Assembly: GCF_000017685.1 (NCBI RefSeq)
Contig: NC_010602.1
Coordinates: forward strand, 2,373,501-2,437,500
Direction of reading: 5' to 3'
DNA: 64,000 nucleotides
Origin: Leptospira biflexa serovar Patoc strain 'Patoc 1 (Paris)'
GTDB taxonomy: Bacteria > Spirochaetota > Leptospiria > Leptospirales > Leptospiraceae
The position numbers and the translations under genes were made by a program. Under the pieces are notes generated by a model that was not told the DNA's origin, searched no databases, and saw only the letters and a program-made list of their open reading frames with translations. This document shows, in pieces, positions 8,709 through 20,714 of the stretch (position 1 is the stretch's first letter; each line of letters begins with the position of its first letter).

Positions 8709-9140
8709 ATGTCCGTAAAAGAAATTCTCAAAGACAAAGCCTCCTCCGTTCTTTCCATCGAAGAAGATCGAAATGTATTGGAAGCAACGCAAATGATGGT
8801 GGGTGCCAAAGTGGGTTCACTCATTGTGACCTTCCAAGGAAAACTAGTCGGAATCTTTACGGAAAGAGACCTCATGCGAGTGGTGGCAAAAGACCACAAC
8901 AAACTCGACCAAATCAAATTGAAAGATGTGATGACCACCCAACTGACGGTTGCAGGACCGGAAGAAGATGTAGATGATATTTTGAACAATATGATCACAA
9001 AACGATTCCGTCATATGCCTGTCCTTGATGGTGACAAGATCATTGGACTCATTTCGATCGGTGATGCCGTCAAAACCAAATTAAACAAAACACAAGCGGA
9101 GATGAATATACTCAGAGAGTATATGTACGGCCCACACTAA
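8709..9140 (+). CDS. tandem CBS-domain protein
   Basis: A 143-residue protein consisting of two CBS domains, about residues 1-65 (VLEATQMMVGAKVGSLIVT...GIFTERDLMR) and 72-130 (VMTTQLTVAGPEEDVDDILN...GLISIGDAVK). The T-E-R-D-L and S-I-G-D turns are the usual adenosyl-nucleotide contact sites. Stand-alone CBS pairs sense AMP/ATP or S-adenosyl compounds and act on a partner protein, which is not identifiable here. TTGCCT (8671) and TACACA (8694) with a 17-bp spacer form a possible promoter that would give a very short leader. The 3' end overlaps the convergent exonuclease gene by 4 bp. Confidence 0.88.
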   Translation: MSVKEILKDKASSVLSIEEDRNVLEATQMMVGAKVGSLIVTFQGKLVGIFTERDLMRVVAKDHNKLDQIKLKDVMTTQLTVAGPEEDVDDILNNMITKRFRHMPVLDGDKIIGLISIGDAVKTKLNKTQAEMNILREYMYGPH

Positions 9141-9904
9141 AACAATCGATTTTCTGTTAAGAGACCAATTGTTTTCTCAAGAACTAGTTTTAAGTTCTTC
9201 GTATCTTCTTTGTTATATGCAATTAGTTTTTTCAGAGCATCTTGATTGTTTGTCCTTTGGTATTCATACCAAAGGAGAGGTGCTTCCCTTCCATCCATTC
9301 CAGCAATCTCTTCTGGGCGAATGAGACCCAGTTGGATTTCCGATTTTTTTAAACCCCCTTTAATCCCTATCGAATGCAAGAGATTCATGAGATCTAGTTG
9401 TGGATTTTTCACTCGGTAACGGAATTCTCTTTCTAAAAAGGGAATATCAAAACGCCGTCCATTATAGGTCACAATGATATCGTCGGGCGCAATGGAATCA
9501 AATAAAAACTCTAAGTCCTTTCCTCGTTCAAATGTACGGATGGATTCATTTTGAAACAAACTCACAACGGTTGTGACTGATGATTCGGAAATTCCAGTTG
9601 TTTCGATATCCAAAAAACAAAATCGTTCTGGGAAATGTTGCCATAGCCTCCAATATTCCAAACTCGGTAATTCATCTGTGAAAAAGGAAAAGTTGGTTTC
9701 TTGGAATTCCTTTTCTAAAATTTCATACCGCTCTTCTAATATAGAGAGAGAGGGAAGATGTGGATCATTTTTTGTTTTTTGATACTGCAATAAAGAAGTC
9801 CAATCATACACTCCTATGGCGATTAATTGTTTTTCTTTTTTATCCCCAATGCCTGGAAATAATTGAAGGCTTTGTCTTAAATAAGATCCAAACATTCTTT
9901 CCAC
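9137..9904 (-). CDS. RNase H-fold 3'-5' exonuclease, YprB-like
   Basis: A 255-residue protein. DEDD exonuclease motifs are visible: FLDIETTG (motif I, D and E), VTYNGRRFDIPFL (motif II) and IAYNKEDTKNL (motif III, with the final Asp). This spacing is that of the YprB-type RNase H-like domain family. The N-terminal about 80 residues contain a helix-hairpin-helix-like segment (LFPGIGDKKEKQLIAIGVYDW) that may bind DNA. It is likely a metal-dependent nuclease of DNA repair or RNA processing, without a known substrate. It overlaps the upstream aminotransferase gene by 28 bp, so the two are probably co-transcribed. Confidence 0.8.
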   Translation of the reverse strand: MERMFGSYLRQSLQLFPGIGDKKEKQLIAIGVYDWTSLLQYQKTKNDPHLPSLSILEERYEILEKEFQETNFSFFTDELPSLEYWRLWQHFPERFCFLDIETTGISESSVTTVVSLFQNESIRTFERGKDLEFLFDSIAPDDIIVTYNGRRFDIPFLEREFRYRVKNPQLDLMNLLHSIGIKGGLKKSEIQLGLIRPEEIAGMDGREAPLLWYEYQRTNNQDALKKLIAYNKEDTKNLKLVLEKTIGLLTENRLF

Positions 9905-10965
9905 CTTCGTAGTCCTTCCTGGAATCTATCTTCTTTTTCTCCAAATCCAATCCGAAGGAAACCCTCCATTTCAAAATTAGATCCAGGTAGTACAAACACA
10001 CCAGTACGGGCAAAAAGTTTGTCCGCATACTCTTCAGATGAGATTCCTTTTTGTAATTCCAACCAACCCACAAGCCCACCTTTGGGAGGGACAAACGATT
10101 TTGTTTTGGGTAAGTCCATACATACAGAGGTGAAATGATCAATATTGTTTTGCACTCGTTTTTGAATGTCGGGTAAGAACTCCTCTTTTCCTTGGAGTAA
10201 CCCAAGTGCAATCCTTTCGGAGATGGGATTTACGGTATGTGTCAAATAATCTTTGAAGGACCGAGCTCGTCTGATGAATTCCTGATCTGCTATGAGCCAT
10301 CCCACCCTAAGACCCGTTACACCAAAACATTTGGTAAACGATCCTGTCCCATAAAATCGTTGTTTCGGGTTCACACCCGTTTTTCCCATCCCCCCACCCG
10401 AAGGCAAAAAACGGTAGTGTTCATCAAAGAGGACTGTTTTTTTTCTTTTGCGAAATTGTTCGAGAAGACTTTCCCATTCCGTAGATGAGAAGGTTTGCCC
10501 CGTCGGGTTGTGAGGGTGGTTGATCACATAAAGATCCGCTTCGATGGATTGCCAGGTGGTGGCTTGGAACGCAGATTCGTAAGGCACTGGGATGATATCT
10601 GCCCCGAGCATCCTAGGAATCTCATACAAGGCTTGGAAGGCAGGCCAAACTAGGGCCAATTTTTTCCCTGGAGCCACAAGGAGGTGGAATGCTAAGTAAA
10701 GAGCTTCTCCCGTTCCCGTTGTGACAAGCACTTCGTCGGGATTTACCCCAGGGTAAAGATTGGCAATGGCACTTCTTAAGGCAAAAGAACCTTGGTTCGG
10801 TGCATCGTTCATTGGAATTTGGGAAAGATCTTTCCATGTGAGACCACAAAGAGAGAGCATCTCTTCCATGGTAAAATGGGATAACCCACTCTCACCTAAA
10901 TTGCAAAATGCCTCTAATCGGAATCGTTCCAGGCGGTCTTCGATGAAAAATTCTCTCGGTTCCAA
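9877..10965 (-). CDS. PLP-dependent class I/II aminotransferase
   Basis: A 362-residue fold-type I aminotransferase. It has the substrate/PLP turn NHPHNPTGQ, an Asp-containing FDEHYRF segment, the Schiff-base lysine in GSFTKCFGVTGLRVGW, and the C-terminal phosphate-binding Arg region (GFLRIGFGE). It is slightly shorter than the typical 390 residues of AspC-like enzymes. Substrate is not clear; family members act on aromatic amino acids, histidinol phosphate or specialised amino acids. The final 28 bp overlap the exonuclease gene; the divergent phosphohexomutase starts 46 bp away. Confidence 0.8.
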   Translation of the reverse strand: MEPREFFIEDRLERFRLEAFCNLGESGLSHFTMEEMLSLCGLTWKDLSQIPMNDAPNQGSFALRSAIANLYPGVNPDEVLVTTGTGEALYLAFHLLVAPGKKLALVWPAFQALYEIPRMLGADIIPVPYESAFQATTWQSIEADLYVINHPHNPTGQTFSSTEWESLLEQFRKRKKTVLFDEHYRFLPSGGGMGKTGVNPKQRFYGTGSFTKCFGVTGLRVGWLIADQEFIRRARSFKDYLTHTVNPISERIALGLLQGKEEFLPDIQKRVQNNIDHFTSVCMDLPKTKSFVPPKGGLVGWLELQKGISSEEYADKLFARTGVFVLPGSNFEMEGFLRIGFGEKEDRFQEGLRRWKECLDLI

Positions 10966-11011
10966 AATTGATTTCCATTCAACTTAGCTTCAAAAGATTA
11001 GTATGTAAGCT

Positions 11012-12762
11012 ATGTTGAAACCAGAAGACAATATCCTATCTTGGACGAAATCACCTTTTTCTACAGAAATCCAATCCGAGGCCAAAAAGGCTTACGAAGA
11101 TTGGCAAAAAGGAATCACCTCGGATCTCGTCGATTCATACGCACATCCTTTGAGTTTTGGGACAGGTGGGATCCGAGGGAAAATTGGTTATGGCATCGGC
11201 AAAATGAACCTCTATACAGTCGGCCGAGCTGCACTTGGTTTTTTAAGTTATCTGCGTGACACAAAAAAGTCTCCATCAATCGTGATTGCCTACGACTCAC
11301 GGAGGATGTCCAAAGAATTTGCAGAACTCTCTGCTGGCATTGGTGCTACACTCGGTGTCAAAGTGTATTTATTTCCAAAAGTCACACCCACACCTCTACT
11401 CTCCTATGCCATTCGTTATTTCGAAGCCAGTGGTGGGATTGTCATCACGGCTTCACACAACCCCCCAGAATACAACGGTTTCAAAGCCTATCTGGCTGAT
11501 GGTGGACAACTTGTCCCTCCAGATGACTCACTCATCATCCAAAGGATCAGCGGGATAGAAGATTGGACTAGTATTCCGATGATCTCCAAAACAGATAAAG
11601 TATACAAAAAATTTGTGAAAACCGTCGGTCCAGATTGTTTCCAAAATTATTTAAAAGAATTAAAAAAAGCAGGGATCCAGTCCCAAGCAAAACCAAAAAC
11701 ACGAAACAATCTAAAAATCGTTTATTCTCCGTTACACGGCACTGGTGGAGAGTATATGAAGGAGATGTTTCAGTATTTCGGATACAAATCTGTATTTTTA
11801 GTACCAGAACAGAAAAAACCAGATGGCGAATTCCCAACAGTCAAATACCCTAACCCAGAAGAAAAAGAAGCCCTCGCCTTATGTGAGTTTCATGCCAAAA
11901 AGAAAAAAGCAGAAGTTTTCATCGCCACAGACCCTGATGCAGATAGACTCGGTGTAGGTGTTCGTAAACCCGATGGAGAATATGAATACTTAAATGGAAA
12001 CCAAATTGGTTCTATTATGGCCGCATATCTTTCCGAAAGAAAAAAACAAAAGGGAAAAGTGTATCATTTGGTCAAAACCATCGTGACAACGGACTTACAA
12101 GAAGCCATTGCCAAAAAAAATGGAATCAAAATTAAAAATGTCCTCACTGGTTTTAAATACATTGCAGAAGAAATGAAACAAATTGAATCCAAAAAAAACA
12201 ACTTGTTTCTGTTTGGTGGTGAAGAATCTTATGGATACTTACCCGTTCCCTTCGTTCGTGATAAGGATTCCTTATCGAGTGCCCTTCTCTTCATTGAAAT
12301 ATTAGCAGAAAAAACGGACCTACTCACTTATCTCAATGAAATTTATCTGAAATACGGACTCTATCGTGAAAGCCTGTATTCCTTAACCTTAGAAGGAAGT
12401 TCGGGTCAGGAAAAAATCAAACAATCTATTGAGTCCTTACGAACCAAAAACTTAATTGGAAAACTGATAGGTGGCAGAAAGGTCATTTCTGTCCTTGATT
12501 ATGAAACACAAAAAGCAGATGGAAAAGGAAAATCCTCTGTCTTCAAAGGAATGCCTAAATCCAATGTCATCCAAGTGGAATTGGAAGGAAATGCCAAACT
12601 GACCATCCGGCCTTCCGGGACAGAACCAAAAGTAAAAGTATACTCTTCTTTTGCTTCGCGAAAAAAACCGAAAAAATCTTCAGAGATCCCTAGTTTATGG
12701 AAAACTTTGGGAGATGAGATTGTTTCCGCAGAAACTGAATTTTTACAACTAGCAGGCCTACT

Positions 12763-12766
<4 letters not shown>
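11012..12766 (+). CDS. phosphoglucomutase/phosphomannomutase
   Basis: A 584-residue alpha-D-phosphohexomutase. All four family sites are present: the phosphoserine loop TASHNPPEYNG, the metal-binding DPDADRLGVG, the sugar-specificity loop GGEESYG and the phosphate-contacting RPSGTEPKVK near the C-terminus. It interconverts hexose-1-phosphate and hexose-6-phosphate in the cytoplasm, feeding glycan and envelope synthesis. The length and GEESYG loop match the PgcA type used by Gram-positives and eukaryote-like PGM2, so glucose-1-phosphate is the likeliest substrate. It heads a plus-strand operon with argD (4-bp overlap) and leuB. Confidence 0.9.
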
Positions 12767-15056
<2,290 letters not shown>

Positions 15057-15068
15057 GGTACGTAGAAC

Positions 15069-15479
15069 ATGCAAGCAGGCATAGGACCCACAGGCAGACC
15101 TTATCAAATTCTCATTGCTGAGAATTCCAAATTCCAGTCCAAACAACTCCAACAGATTTTGGAATCGGAAGGTTTTAAAATCATTGGAATTGCAGAAACG
15201 GGGAAAGAACTTCTCAAGATGTACAAGGAAAATCGCCAACAAATTGACCTTGTCACCATCGAAATCTTTTTACCAGAGGTAGATGGGTTTGCTGCATTTT
15301 GGGATATGAAAGAAATGGGTGTTTTGCCAAGGATTCTTTTCATCTCAGAAGAGAACACACCATCTGTCATCAAAGCCCTCCTTGAAAATGGTGCGATGGA
15401 TTATATCGTAAAACCCATCAAACGGGAAAAAATCTTAGAAAAAATCAAAGAAACTCTGATTAAGATTCCCAAAGTATAA
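15069..15479 (+). CDS. single receiver-domain protein with Glu at the phosphorylation site
   Basis: A 136-residue CheY-like protein with no output domain. The usual phosphoacceptor Asp is Glu65 in LVTIEIFLPEVDG, and the acidic pair near the N-terminus is reduced to E18-N19 (LIAENS). The conserved Ser/Thr (S93, FISEEN) and Lys (K115 in DYIVKPI) are retained. Glu often mimics phospho-Asp, so this may be a constitutively active or phosphorylation-independent receiver. It starts 12 bp after leuB, so it belongs to that operon. The 3' end overlaps pgeF by 20 bp on the other strand. Confidence 0.85.
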   Translation: MQAGIGPTGRPYQILIAENSKFQSKQLQQILESEGFKIIGIAETGKELLKMYKENRQQIDLVTIEIFLPEVDGFAAFWDMKEMGVLPRILFISEENTPSVIKALLENGAMDYIVKPIKREKILEKIKETLIKIPKV

Positions 15480-16215
15480 AGTTCAAATTCCGACCCTCTT
15501 CTTTTGCTCTATGGCTAAAGAACTGAGGGGACTGGAAAACTTCTATTTTTGAATTCTTTAAGAGCATCACTTCACCAAACCGACGTTTGATTCTATTTTC
15601 AATGGCTTGTCCGACATCTAAATGATACTTTCCTTTTCCCTTTGGCTCGCATACATCTTCACCCAATCCAATAAAAAACTGAGCGACGTCCTCACCCACT
15701 TCGTAATGATCTTTTTGGATATAGGGACCAAGTTCTATCTGCAATTCATCTAATTGAAATCCTTCTTTTAGGATTAACTCGATCATCTTTTCCGCGATTC
15801 CAAGTTTTGTTCCTTTCCAACCGGAATGGATGACTGCGACAAACGGTCGTTTCACGGAGTAAATAAAAACAGGAACACAATCGGCAGTCCTTACGACTAA
15901 AATTTGCTTTTTTTGGAAAGTATAGAGTCCATCCCCTTCCATCTTTTCTTCCTTAGCTTGGGAAAGGGTGTCACTTTCGATAGGATGGATCGTGTCTCCG
16001 TGCACTTGGTGCAAACAATGTATGGTTCCATCGACCTCGGGGTATTTCAAATGGAAAGTCTCGGTAGTATAACGAAACCAATCCTCAGGAGATTTCAGAT
16101 CGTTGTCTGTTTTTTTTAGTTCAGGATTATTTCCAAAAAAACGAATGATCCCATCTTCTTTTCCAATCGTTCCGAAAACCACCTTACCATAATGAAGCGT
16201 AATTTCTCGATTCAT
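15460..16215 (-). CDS. pgeF: PgeF/YfiH-type peptidoglycan editing factor (multicopper polyphenol oxidase family)
   Basis: About 251 residues from ATG 16215; I prefer this start because its ATGA overlaps the stop of the upstream gene (stop 16212-16214). Family blocks are TADCVPVFIYS, AVIHSGWKGT, and QLDELQIELGPYIQKDHYEV, with conserved Cys and His metal ligands. Members act as zinc-dependent purine nucleoside phosphorylase-like enzymes or remove mis-incorporated residues from peptidoglycan precursors. It is the last gene of a tight minus-strand cassette, after a GT-C glycosyltransferase. Confidence 0.8.
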   Translation of the reverse strand: MNREITLHYGKVVFGTIGKEDGIIRFFGNNPELKKTDNDLKSPEDWFRYTTETFHLKYPEVDGTIHCLHQVHGDTIHPIESDTLSQAKEEKMEGDGLYTFQKKQILVVRTADCVPVFIYSVKRPFVAVIHSGWKGTKLGIAEKMIELILKEGFQLDELQIELGPYIQKDHYEVGEDVAQFFIGLGEDVCEPKGKGKYHLDVGQAIENRIKRRFGEVMLLKNSKIEVFQSPQFFSHRAKEEGRNLNFILWES

Positions 16216-17780
16216 TTGAGATTGGATTTTCCAAAATACTTTGGTGAATTCAGATCCCAATTGGATGTTTGGAACCGTAAAAAAAGTGAGTCACAATTCC
16301 AATCTTTTCTTTGGCATAGTGGATTCATTTTTCTCGGATCATAGTTCCATAGATAAAACCGGAGTGGAACTTCTCGCCAAGTATACGTAATAAAAGGTAA
16401 ATCCAATTCAGGCAAACGATTGTCGAGTAGGATTTCGATATTACGAATGTTTAGATCTTCATACGTGAGTTGGGATTCGTGACCGATCCTTCCTCTCACT
16501 AAAATTTGTTTTTTTGCATAGAGTTTGTCTGTCAAACCGGACTCTGCCTCAAACGCAAAGTTTGGCATCAAATAATAGATAAAATGGGCTTGAGCACCAA
16601 AAAAAGCAACATTGAATTCTTTTAATGAGCCTTCATCATACCCACTGACATTCATTAAATGTTTATCATAAAACATTCGTTCTTCTACAATTCCATGCCA
16701 ATCTGCAATTCGATTTCCAGCCACTTTCAAAGGATCGGAATGAATTGCTGAAGCAAGGATATAAAACAAAGAAAACAAAATCGAGTTTTTGGTAAAAAAC
16801 CTATAGAAACTATTATTTTGATTGGATTCAATTTGAGATTGTTCTGTCCAATATAACAATCTTTGAAATGCAAAATAGGAAAGTATTGGCAAAACAGGAA
16901 CCCAGAAACGATTTCCCATAAAGTCTCCACCAACATAAAACACATAAAATATATAAAACAAAAGGGAAGACAGAAGAAACCTCATATCTTTTTTTTCACG
17001 AAACGTATTGAATATTTGAATTCCGGAAAGTAAAAACACAAAAGGATATAGCGGATATGATTTGATTAGATAAAAAAAGTAATAAATCCCTTGTGAAAAA
17101 TAACTTCCCTTATTGCCTTTTGCATAGAAGGTGTTTGGAAAAATATCATCGTAATAAAAAAAACGAAACCCGAGGAAACATAAAAATAAAAATCCAAATA
17201 ACATTGGCCTCAAAAATTGTTTGTTTCGAAACCAATCAAAAGAAACAAGAGATAAAAACAGTGCACCTTCTGGTCTTACTAGTGATGCCAATAACAAGAC
17301 GACAAATACATGGTCATTTCGTTTTTCCCAAAGAATAAAACCGAAACTGATTAAAAATGTAAAAATGGAAGTTTCCAATCCAGAACTGGCAAAAATATAA
17401 AAATGAAACAACAAAGATAAGTGAACTACGAGTATTGGGTAAAGTTTCCCCAACGAACGATTGTTCTCTTCAACGAAAAACAAAACAAGTAAGGCAAAAT
17501 AAAAGAAAATACCAGTATACACCGACAAAATTTGCGGTTTTAGACCAAGTCCATATCCGAATGATAAATAAACTGTCCAAAGGAAATTTGTATATCCTTC
17601 TACCCTTTCTCCCACATTAAAAACAAATCCATTCCCTTCCCATAAATTTCTGGCATACACAAAACTAATGTAAGCATCATCACAAATCCATCTCCATTGG
17701 ACGGCTTGGTAAAGAGCAATCCCAATACATAAAAAGGCCAATCCATAAAATGAGAAAAAATTACGTTTCAAAAAAGGCAT
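16212..17780 (-). CDS. GT-C membrane glycosyltransferase, AftB-like
   Basis: A 522-residue polytopic protein with about ten to eleven membrane segments. The first extracytoplasmic loop contains CDDAYISFVYARNL and GERVEGYTNFLWT; this acidic pair followed by a GYTNFLW block is characteristic of GT-C enzymes related to mycobacterial arabinosyltransferase AftB. Such enzymes use a polyprenyl-phosphate sugar outside the membrane. A C-terminal soluble part of roughly 130 residues follows. Donor and acceptor are unknown. It starts 3 bp downstream of the kinase-like gene and overlaps pgeF, so it is co-transcribed with both. Confidence 0.75.
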   Translation of the reverse strand: MPFLKRNFFSFYGLAFLCIGIALYQAVQWRWICDDAYISFVYARNLWEGNGFVFNVGERVEGYTNFLWTVYLSFGYGLGLKPQILSVYTGIFFYFALLVLFFVEENNRSLGKLYPILVVHLSLLFHFYIFASSGLETSIFTFLISFGFILWEKRNDHVFVVLLLASLVRPEGALFLSLVSFDWFRNKQFLRPMLFGFLFLCFLGFRFFYYDDIFPNTFYAKGNKGSYFSQGIYYFFYLIKSYPLYPFVFLLSGIQIFNTFREKKDMRFLLSSLLFYIFYVFYVGGDFMGNRFWVPVLPILSYFAFQRLLYWTEQSQIESNQNNSFYRFFTKNSILFSLFYILASAIHSDPLKVAGNRIADWHGIVEERMFYDKHLMNVSGYDEGSLKEFNVAFFGAQAHFIYYLMPNFAFEAESGLTDKLYAKKQILVRGRIGHESQLTYEDLNIRNIEILLDNRLPELDLPFITYTWREVPLRFYLWNYDPRKMNPLCQRKDWNCDSLFLRFQTSNWDLNSPKYFGKSNLK

Positions 17781-17783
17781 TTA

Positions 17784-18866
17784 TTAATCCAATTCAAATG
17801 ATTTAATGAACTCTTCGATGATTTTGATATGATCCATCTCTGGAGTTGGATTTTCTTCGGAAGGTTCGTATAAATAATCATCAAACACATGAAAGTCAAA
17901 AATTTTTAGTTCAAAGTCTGGTAATGTGATGATGATGTTTTCTGCATGAATATCAAAAATTAGTTTTTCTTCTTCTGCTAAGTATTTGGTGACTTCAATG
18001 ACTCGGTTAAAGTCGACAGCTATTTTTTTAAGTTTCGATCTCGAAATGACCCCAAATCGATGCGAATCAAAATTCAATTTCCACTTAGGGAAAAGTTTAT
18101 CCAAAATTGGATTTTGATCTAATTTTTCATTTCGAATGGTAAATTCCTTTAAGTGTTTCCCAGCAAGTAGTGGTTGTTGGTCGCAAGGAGTGAGTGTAAC
18201 GTTTGGAATTCCAAAGGGATTTTTACGGAAGCGCAATCCCATAAAAAAACGAGTGGGCACCACCAAATCCGGGATCAGTGATTTTAGTTTCCAATAATGC
18301 AATCGTTCTAAGCCCAAACGTTTAAACTTAAAATCAATTTCATCCTTTTTGGAATCTCGAAGGGTTTGTTTCTTTAAAAAATCCCTTAATTCAATTTCTT
18401 CTGGTTTTAAAAATCGAGATATATCTCTCCCCACTTCTTTGTATAACGAACCAAATATTACATCCGAAGGTAATTTCGATTTTCCAACTTTCACCACTTG
18501 GTTCCAAGGTAGTTTATAAACGAATTTATAAGAACCTCGCCCAATGTAACCTTCAGACGATATCGGCATAAAATTATCTAAAAACTCACGCTTGTAACGA
18601 TACGTCATACGAAAGACATGTGAAACGGGGAAAAATTTTTCGTATAGGTTTCGTATGAATCCAGATTTTCTAAGGACTTCATCCACTGGTAAATCTTCCA
18701 GTGGAATTGGTTCTTCATTTTTGTTAGGATCAACAAACAGTTCTTTGTCGAGCCCCTTCTCCAAAAGGTCCAAAAATTGGGGAATTTTTCCCCAATTTGG
18801 ATATTGATTCCATAAATTTGAGATCTTATCTCGAATTCCTTTGATTGGACCTTTTTTATCAGACAC
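17784..18866 (-). CDS. kinase-fold protein, envelope-cassette associated
   Basis: A 360-residue protein with protein-kinase-fold landmarks. Residues 109-118 form a glycine-rich loop (GRGSYKFVYK); K126 in QVVKVGK is a candidate ATP lysine; D305 and N310 (DIHAEN) match the catalytic D-x(4)-N loop; and D324 in DFH replaces the DFG motif. The catalytic Asp, Asn and second Asp are all kept, so activity is plausible. Similar distant folds include Rio, LPS-core (WaaP/KdkA) and sugar kinases. The substrate is unknown. It lies 9 bp after a solute-binding lipoprotein gene and 3 bp before the GT-C gene. Confidence 0.7.
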   Translation of the reverse strand: MSDKKGPIKGIRDKISNLWNQYPNWGKIPQFLDLLEKGLDKELFVDPNKNEEPIPLEDLPVDEVLRKSGFIRNLYEKFFPVSHVFRMTYRYKREFLDNFMPISSEGYIGRGSYKFVYKLPWNQVVKVGKSKLPSDVIFGSLYKEVGRDISRFLKPEEIELRDFLKKQTLRDSKKDEIDFKFKRLGLERLHYWKLKSLIPDLVVPTRFFMGLRFRKNPFGIPNVTLTPCDQQPLLAGKHLKEFTIRNEKLDQNPILDKLFPKWKLNFDSHRFGVISRSKLKKIAVDFNRVIEVTKYLAEEEKLIFDIHAENIIITLPDFELKIFDFHVFDDYLYEPSEENPTPEMDHIKIIEEFIKSFELD

Positions 18867-18875
18867 TTCTAAATT

Positions 18876-20696
18876 TTATTTCCAACGCACAATGGCTTCA
18901 TAATCGATAAATTTTTCTTTCTTAGAAAGAACTTCCGTTAATTTTTGATCCTTTTCTTCATCATACCACCAATAGTCGGAAGAAAAACTTTCATCACCAT
19001 ATTTACCGAGGGGTAATGATGGCATTCCATACTTTTGCCAATACAACAAACGAGTGCTAGGAAGATGCCAAAGTAATACGTAAGGGTATTCTTTGTACAC
19101 AATCCGATCAATTTGTTTTAAAATTTCATTGCGTTTAGCGACAGAAAACTCGGTTTTTTGTTTTTCAATGAGTTTGTCAACTTCTGGAATTTTAAGTCCA
19201 GGTAGATTCGGTTGACCTTCTTCGTCTGCATACTTAGACAACCACTGAGATTCCGGATCTTTAAAAATTCCAGACCCCCAAGCAGCCCAAGTCATATCAA
19301 AATCATATTTGTCTACTCGTTCACTCCAAGCCGCCAAATCTAAAGTATCAATCGATGCACGAATCCCTACTTCCTTTGCATTTTCTAAAAATACAGTAAA
19401 ATACTTTTCTGTTTTTTTATCTCGATCTAAAATTGAGAATTGGAAAGGTTTTCCATCTTTTTCCAAGATACCTTCTGCGTTTGGCTTCCAACCTGCTTCT
19501 GCAAGTAGTTTCCTTGCTTTTTGAATGTCAAACTCGGTTGGTTGGTTTGGATTTTTTTCACCACCTAGATAAAAATCAGGATAATAACTATTTGTTGGAT
19601 CATACTCACCATATGCAAGTTTATCGATCATAAGTTTGCGATTCACAAGTAGATTCATCGCTTCTCTCACACGTTTATCAGAGAAAATGGGTCTCCTTGA
19701 ATTCATGGCCCAACCCTGGAATCCAATCGGTTTTAAGTTGAAGATTCGTTGTTTGGCGATCCAATTTTTATCGAATGCTTCCCCTTTGGCTTCTTCTACC
19801 CAAACAAAAGCTGAGTAAACTGGATATATATCTATATCACCTTTTTTGAATGCTTGCAGAGCAACTGCTTCTTCGTTATATACCTTATACACAATTTGAT
19901 CAAAGTTATTCCTTCCTTCGTTAAAAGGATATGCTCTTTGCCACCAATCACCTCTTCGTTCCAATTTGATGTATCGATTCTTTTTGACTTCTGTGATTTT
20001 ATAAGGTCCCGAAACAACAGGGAATTCCATATTTTCTTTATTAAAATCTTTCCCTTCAAAATGATGTTTCGGTAAGATAAAAATAGATGAGGCAATATCA
20101 TTAAAATTATTCCAATGTACTTCTTTTGCTTCAAAAACAACAGTGAGATCATCCAATTTCACGGGTTTCAAAAAACGAGAGAGTGAAATACGGAATACAG
20201 CTGTCCCATTTTTGGGATTCATAATTGTATCGTATGTAAAGATCACATCATCTGCAGTGACAGGTTTCCCATCTGACCAACGTGCATTGGCATCCAAATA
20301 AAAGGTGAATTTCTTTTTATCAGGGGAAATTTTCCAATCTTTTGCTAAATGGGGAATGGTTTCCAAAGTGAGCGGATGGTAGGCGGTAAGCGGTTCATAT
20401 AAACTTGTAAAGATACGTGCTGTGGTAGTGAATTGGTCTAAGTAGTAATTGAGAGACTTTGGAAATTGGTGAGAATAAATTCGGATCCTCCCCCCTTTTT
20501 TTGCTTTTGGGTCGGCCACCGGATTTTTTTGCTGCAGAATTTTTGGAATGGAGTTAACCTCTCCTTCCCAAGGAAGTTCGACCACACGACTCATAGACTC
20601 TTTTGTGTCTTCTTCGGAACAATTGAGAACCAAAAGGATTGGTAAAAGAGCCGTAATACTTACCAAAACAAACTTGATTACTTGGGAACGAACCAT
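18876..20696 (-). CDS. family 5 solute-binding lipoprotein (oligopeptide-binding type)
   Basis: About 606 residues from ATG 20696 (the frame is open to 20741). The N-terminus is a lipoprotein signal with lipobox LVLNC. The mature part is a family 5 extracellular solute-binding protein: ITSLYEPLTAYHPLTLETIPHLAKDW and WSDGKPVTADDVIFTYDTIMN are diagnostic, with further blocks GPYKITEVKKNRYIKLERRGDWW and FDMTWAAWGSG. It should bind peptides or other substrates for an ABC importer, but no permease or ATPase gene is nearby, so the partner is elsewhere or the protein has a different role. The start is 18 bp from the divergent GH13 start. Confidence 0.85.
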   Translation of the reverse strand: MVRSQVIKFVLVSITALLPILLVLNCSEEDTKESMSRVVELPWEGEVNSIPKILQQKNPVADPKAKKGGRIRIYSHQFPKSLNYYLDQFTTTARIFTSLYEPLTAYHPLTLETIPHLAKDWKISPDKKKFTFYLDANARWSDGKPVTADDVIFTYDTIMNPKNGTAVFRISLSRFLKPVKLDDLTVVFEAKEVHWNNFNDIASSIFILPKHHFEGKDFNKENMEFPVVSGPYKITEVKKNRYIKLERRGDWWQRAYPFNEGRNNFDQIVYKVYNEEAVALQAFKKGDIDIYPVYSAFVWVEEAKGEAFDKNWIAKQRIFNLKPIGFQGWAMNSRRPIFSDKRVREAMNLLVNRKLMIDKLAYGEYDPTNSYYPDFYLGGEKNPNQPTEFDIQKARKLLAEAGWKPNAEGILEKDGKPFQFSILDRDKKTEKYFTVFLENAKEVGIRASIDTLDLAAWSERVDKYDFDMTWAAWGSGIFKDPESQWLSKYADEEGQPNLPGLKIPEVDKLIEKQKTEFSVAKRNEILKQIDRIVYKEYPYVLLWHLPSTRLLYWQKYGMPSLPLGKYGDESFSSDYWWYDEEKDQKLTEVLSKKEKFIDYEAIVRWK

Positions 20697-20714
20697 ATGG
20701 TATTGAACTAATTT

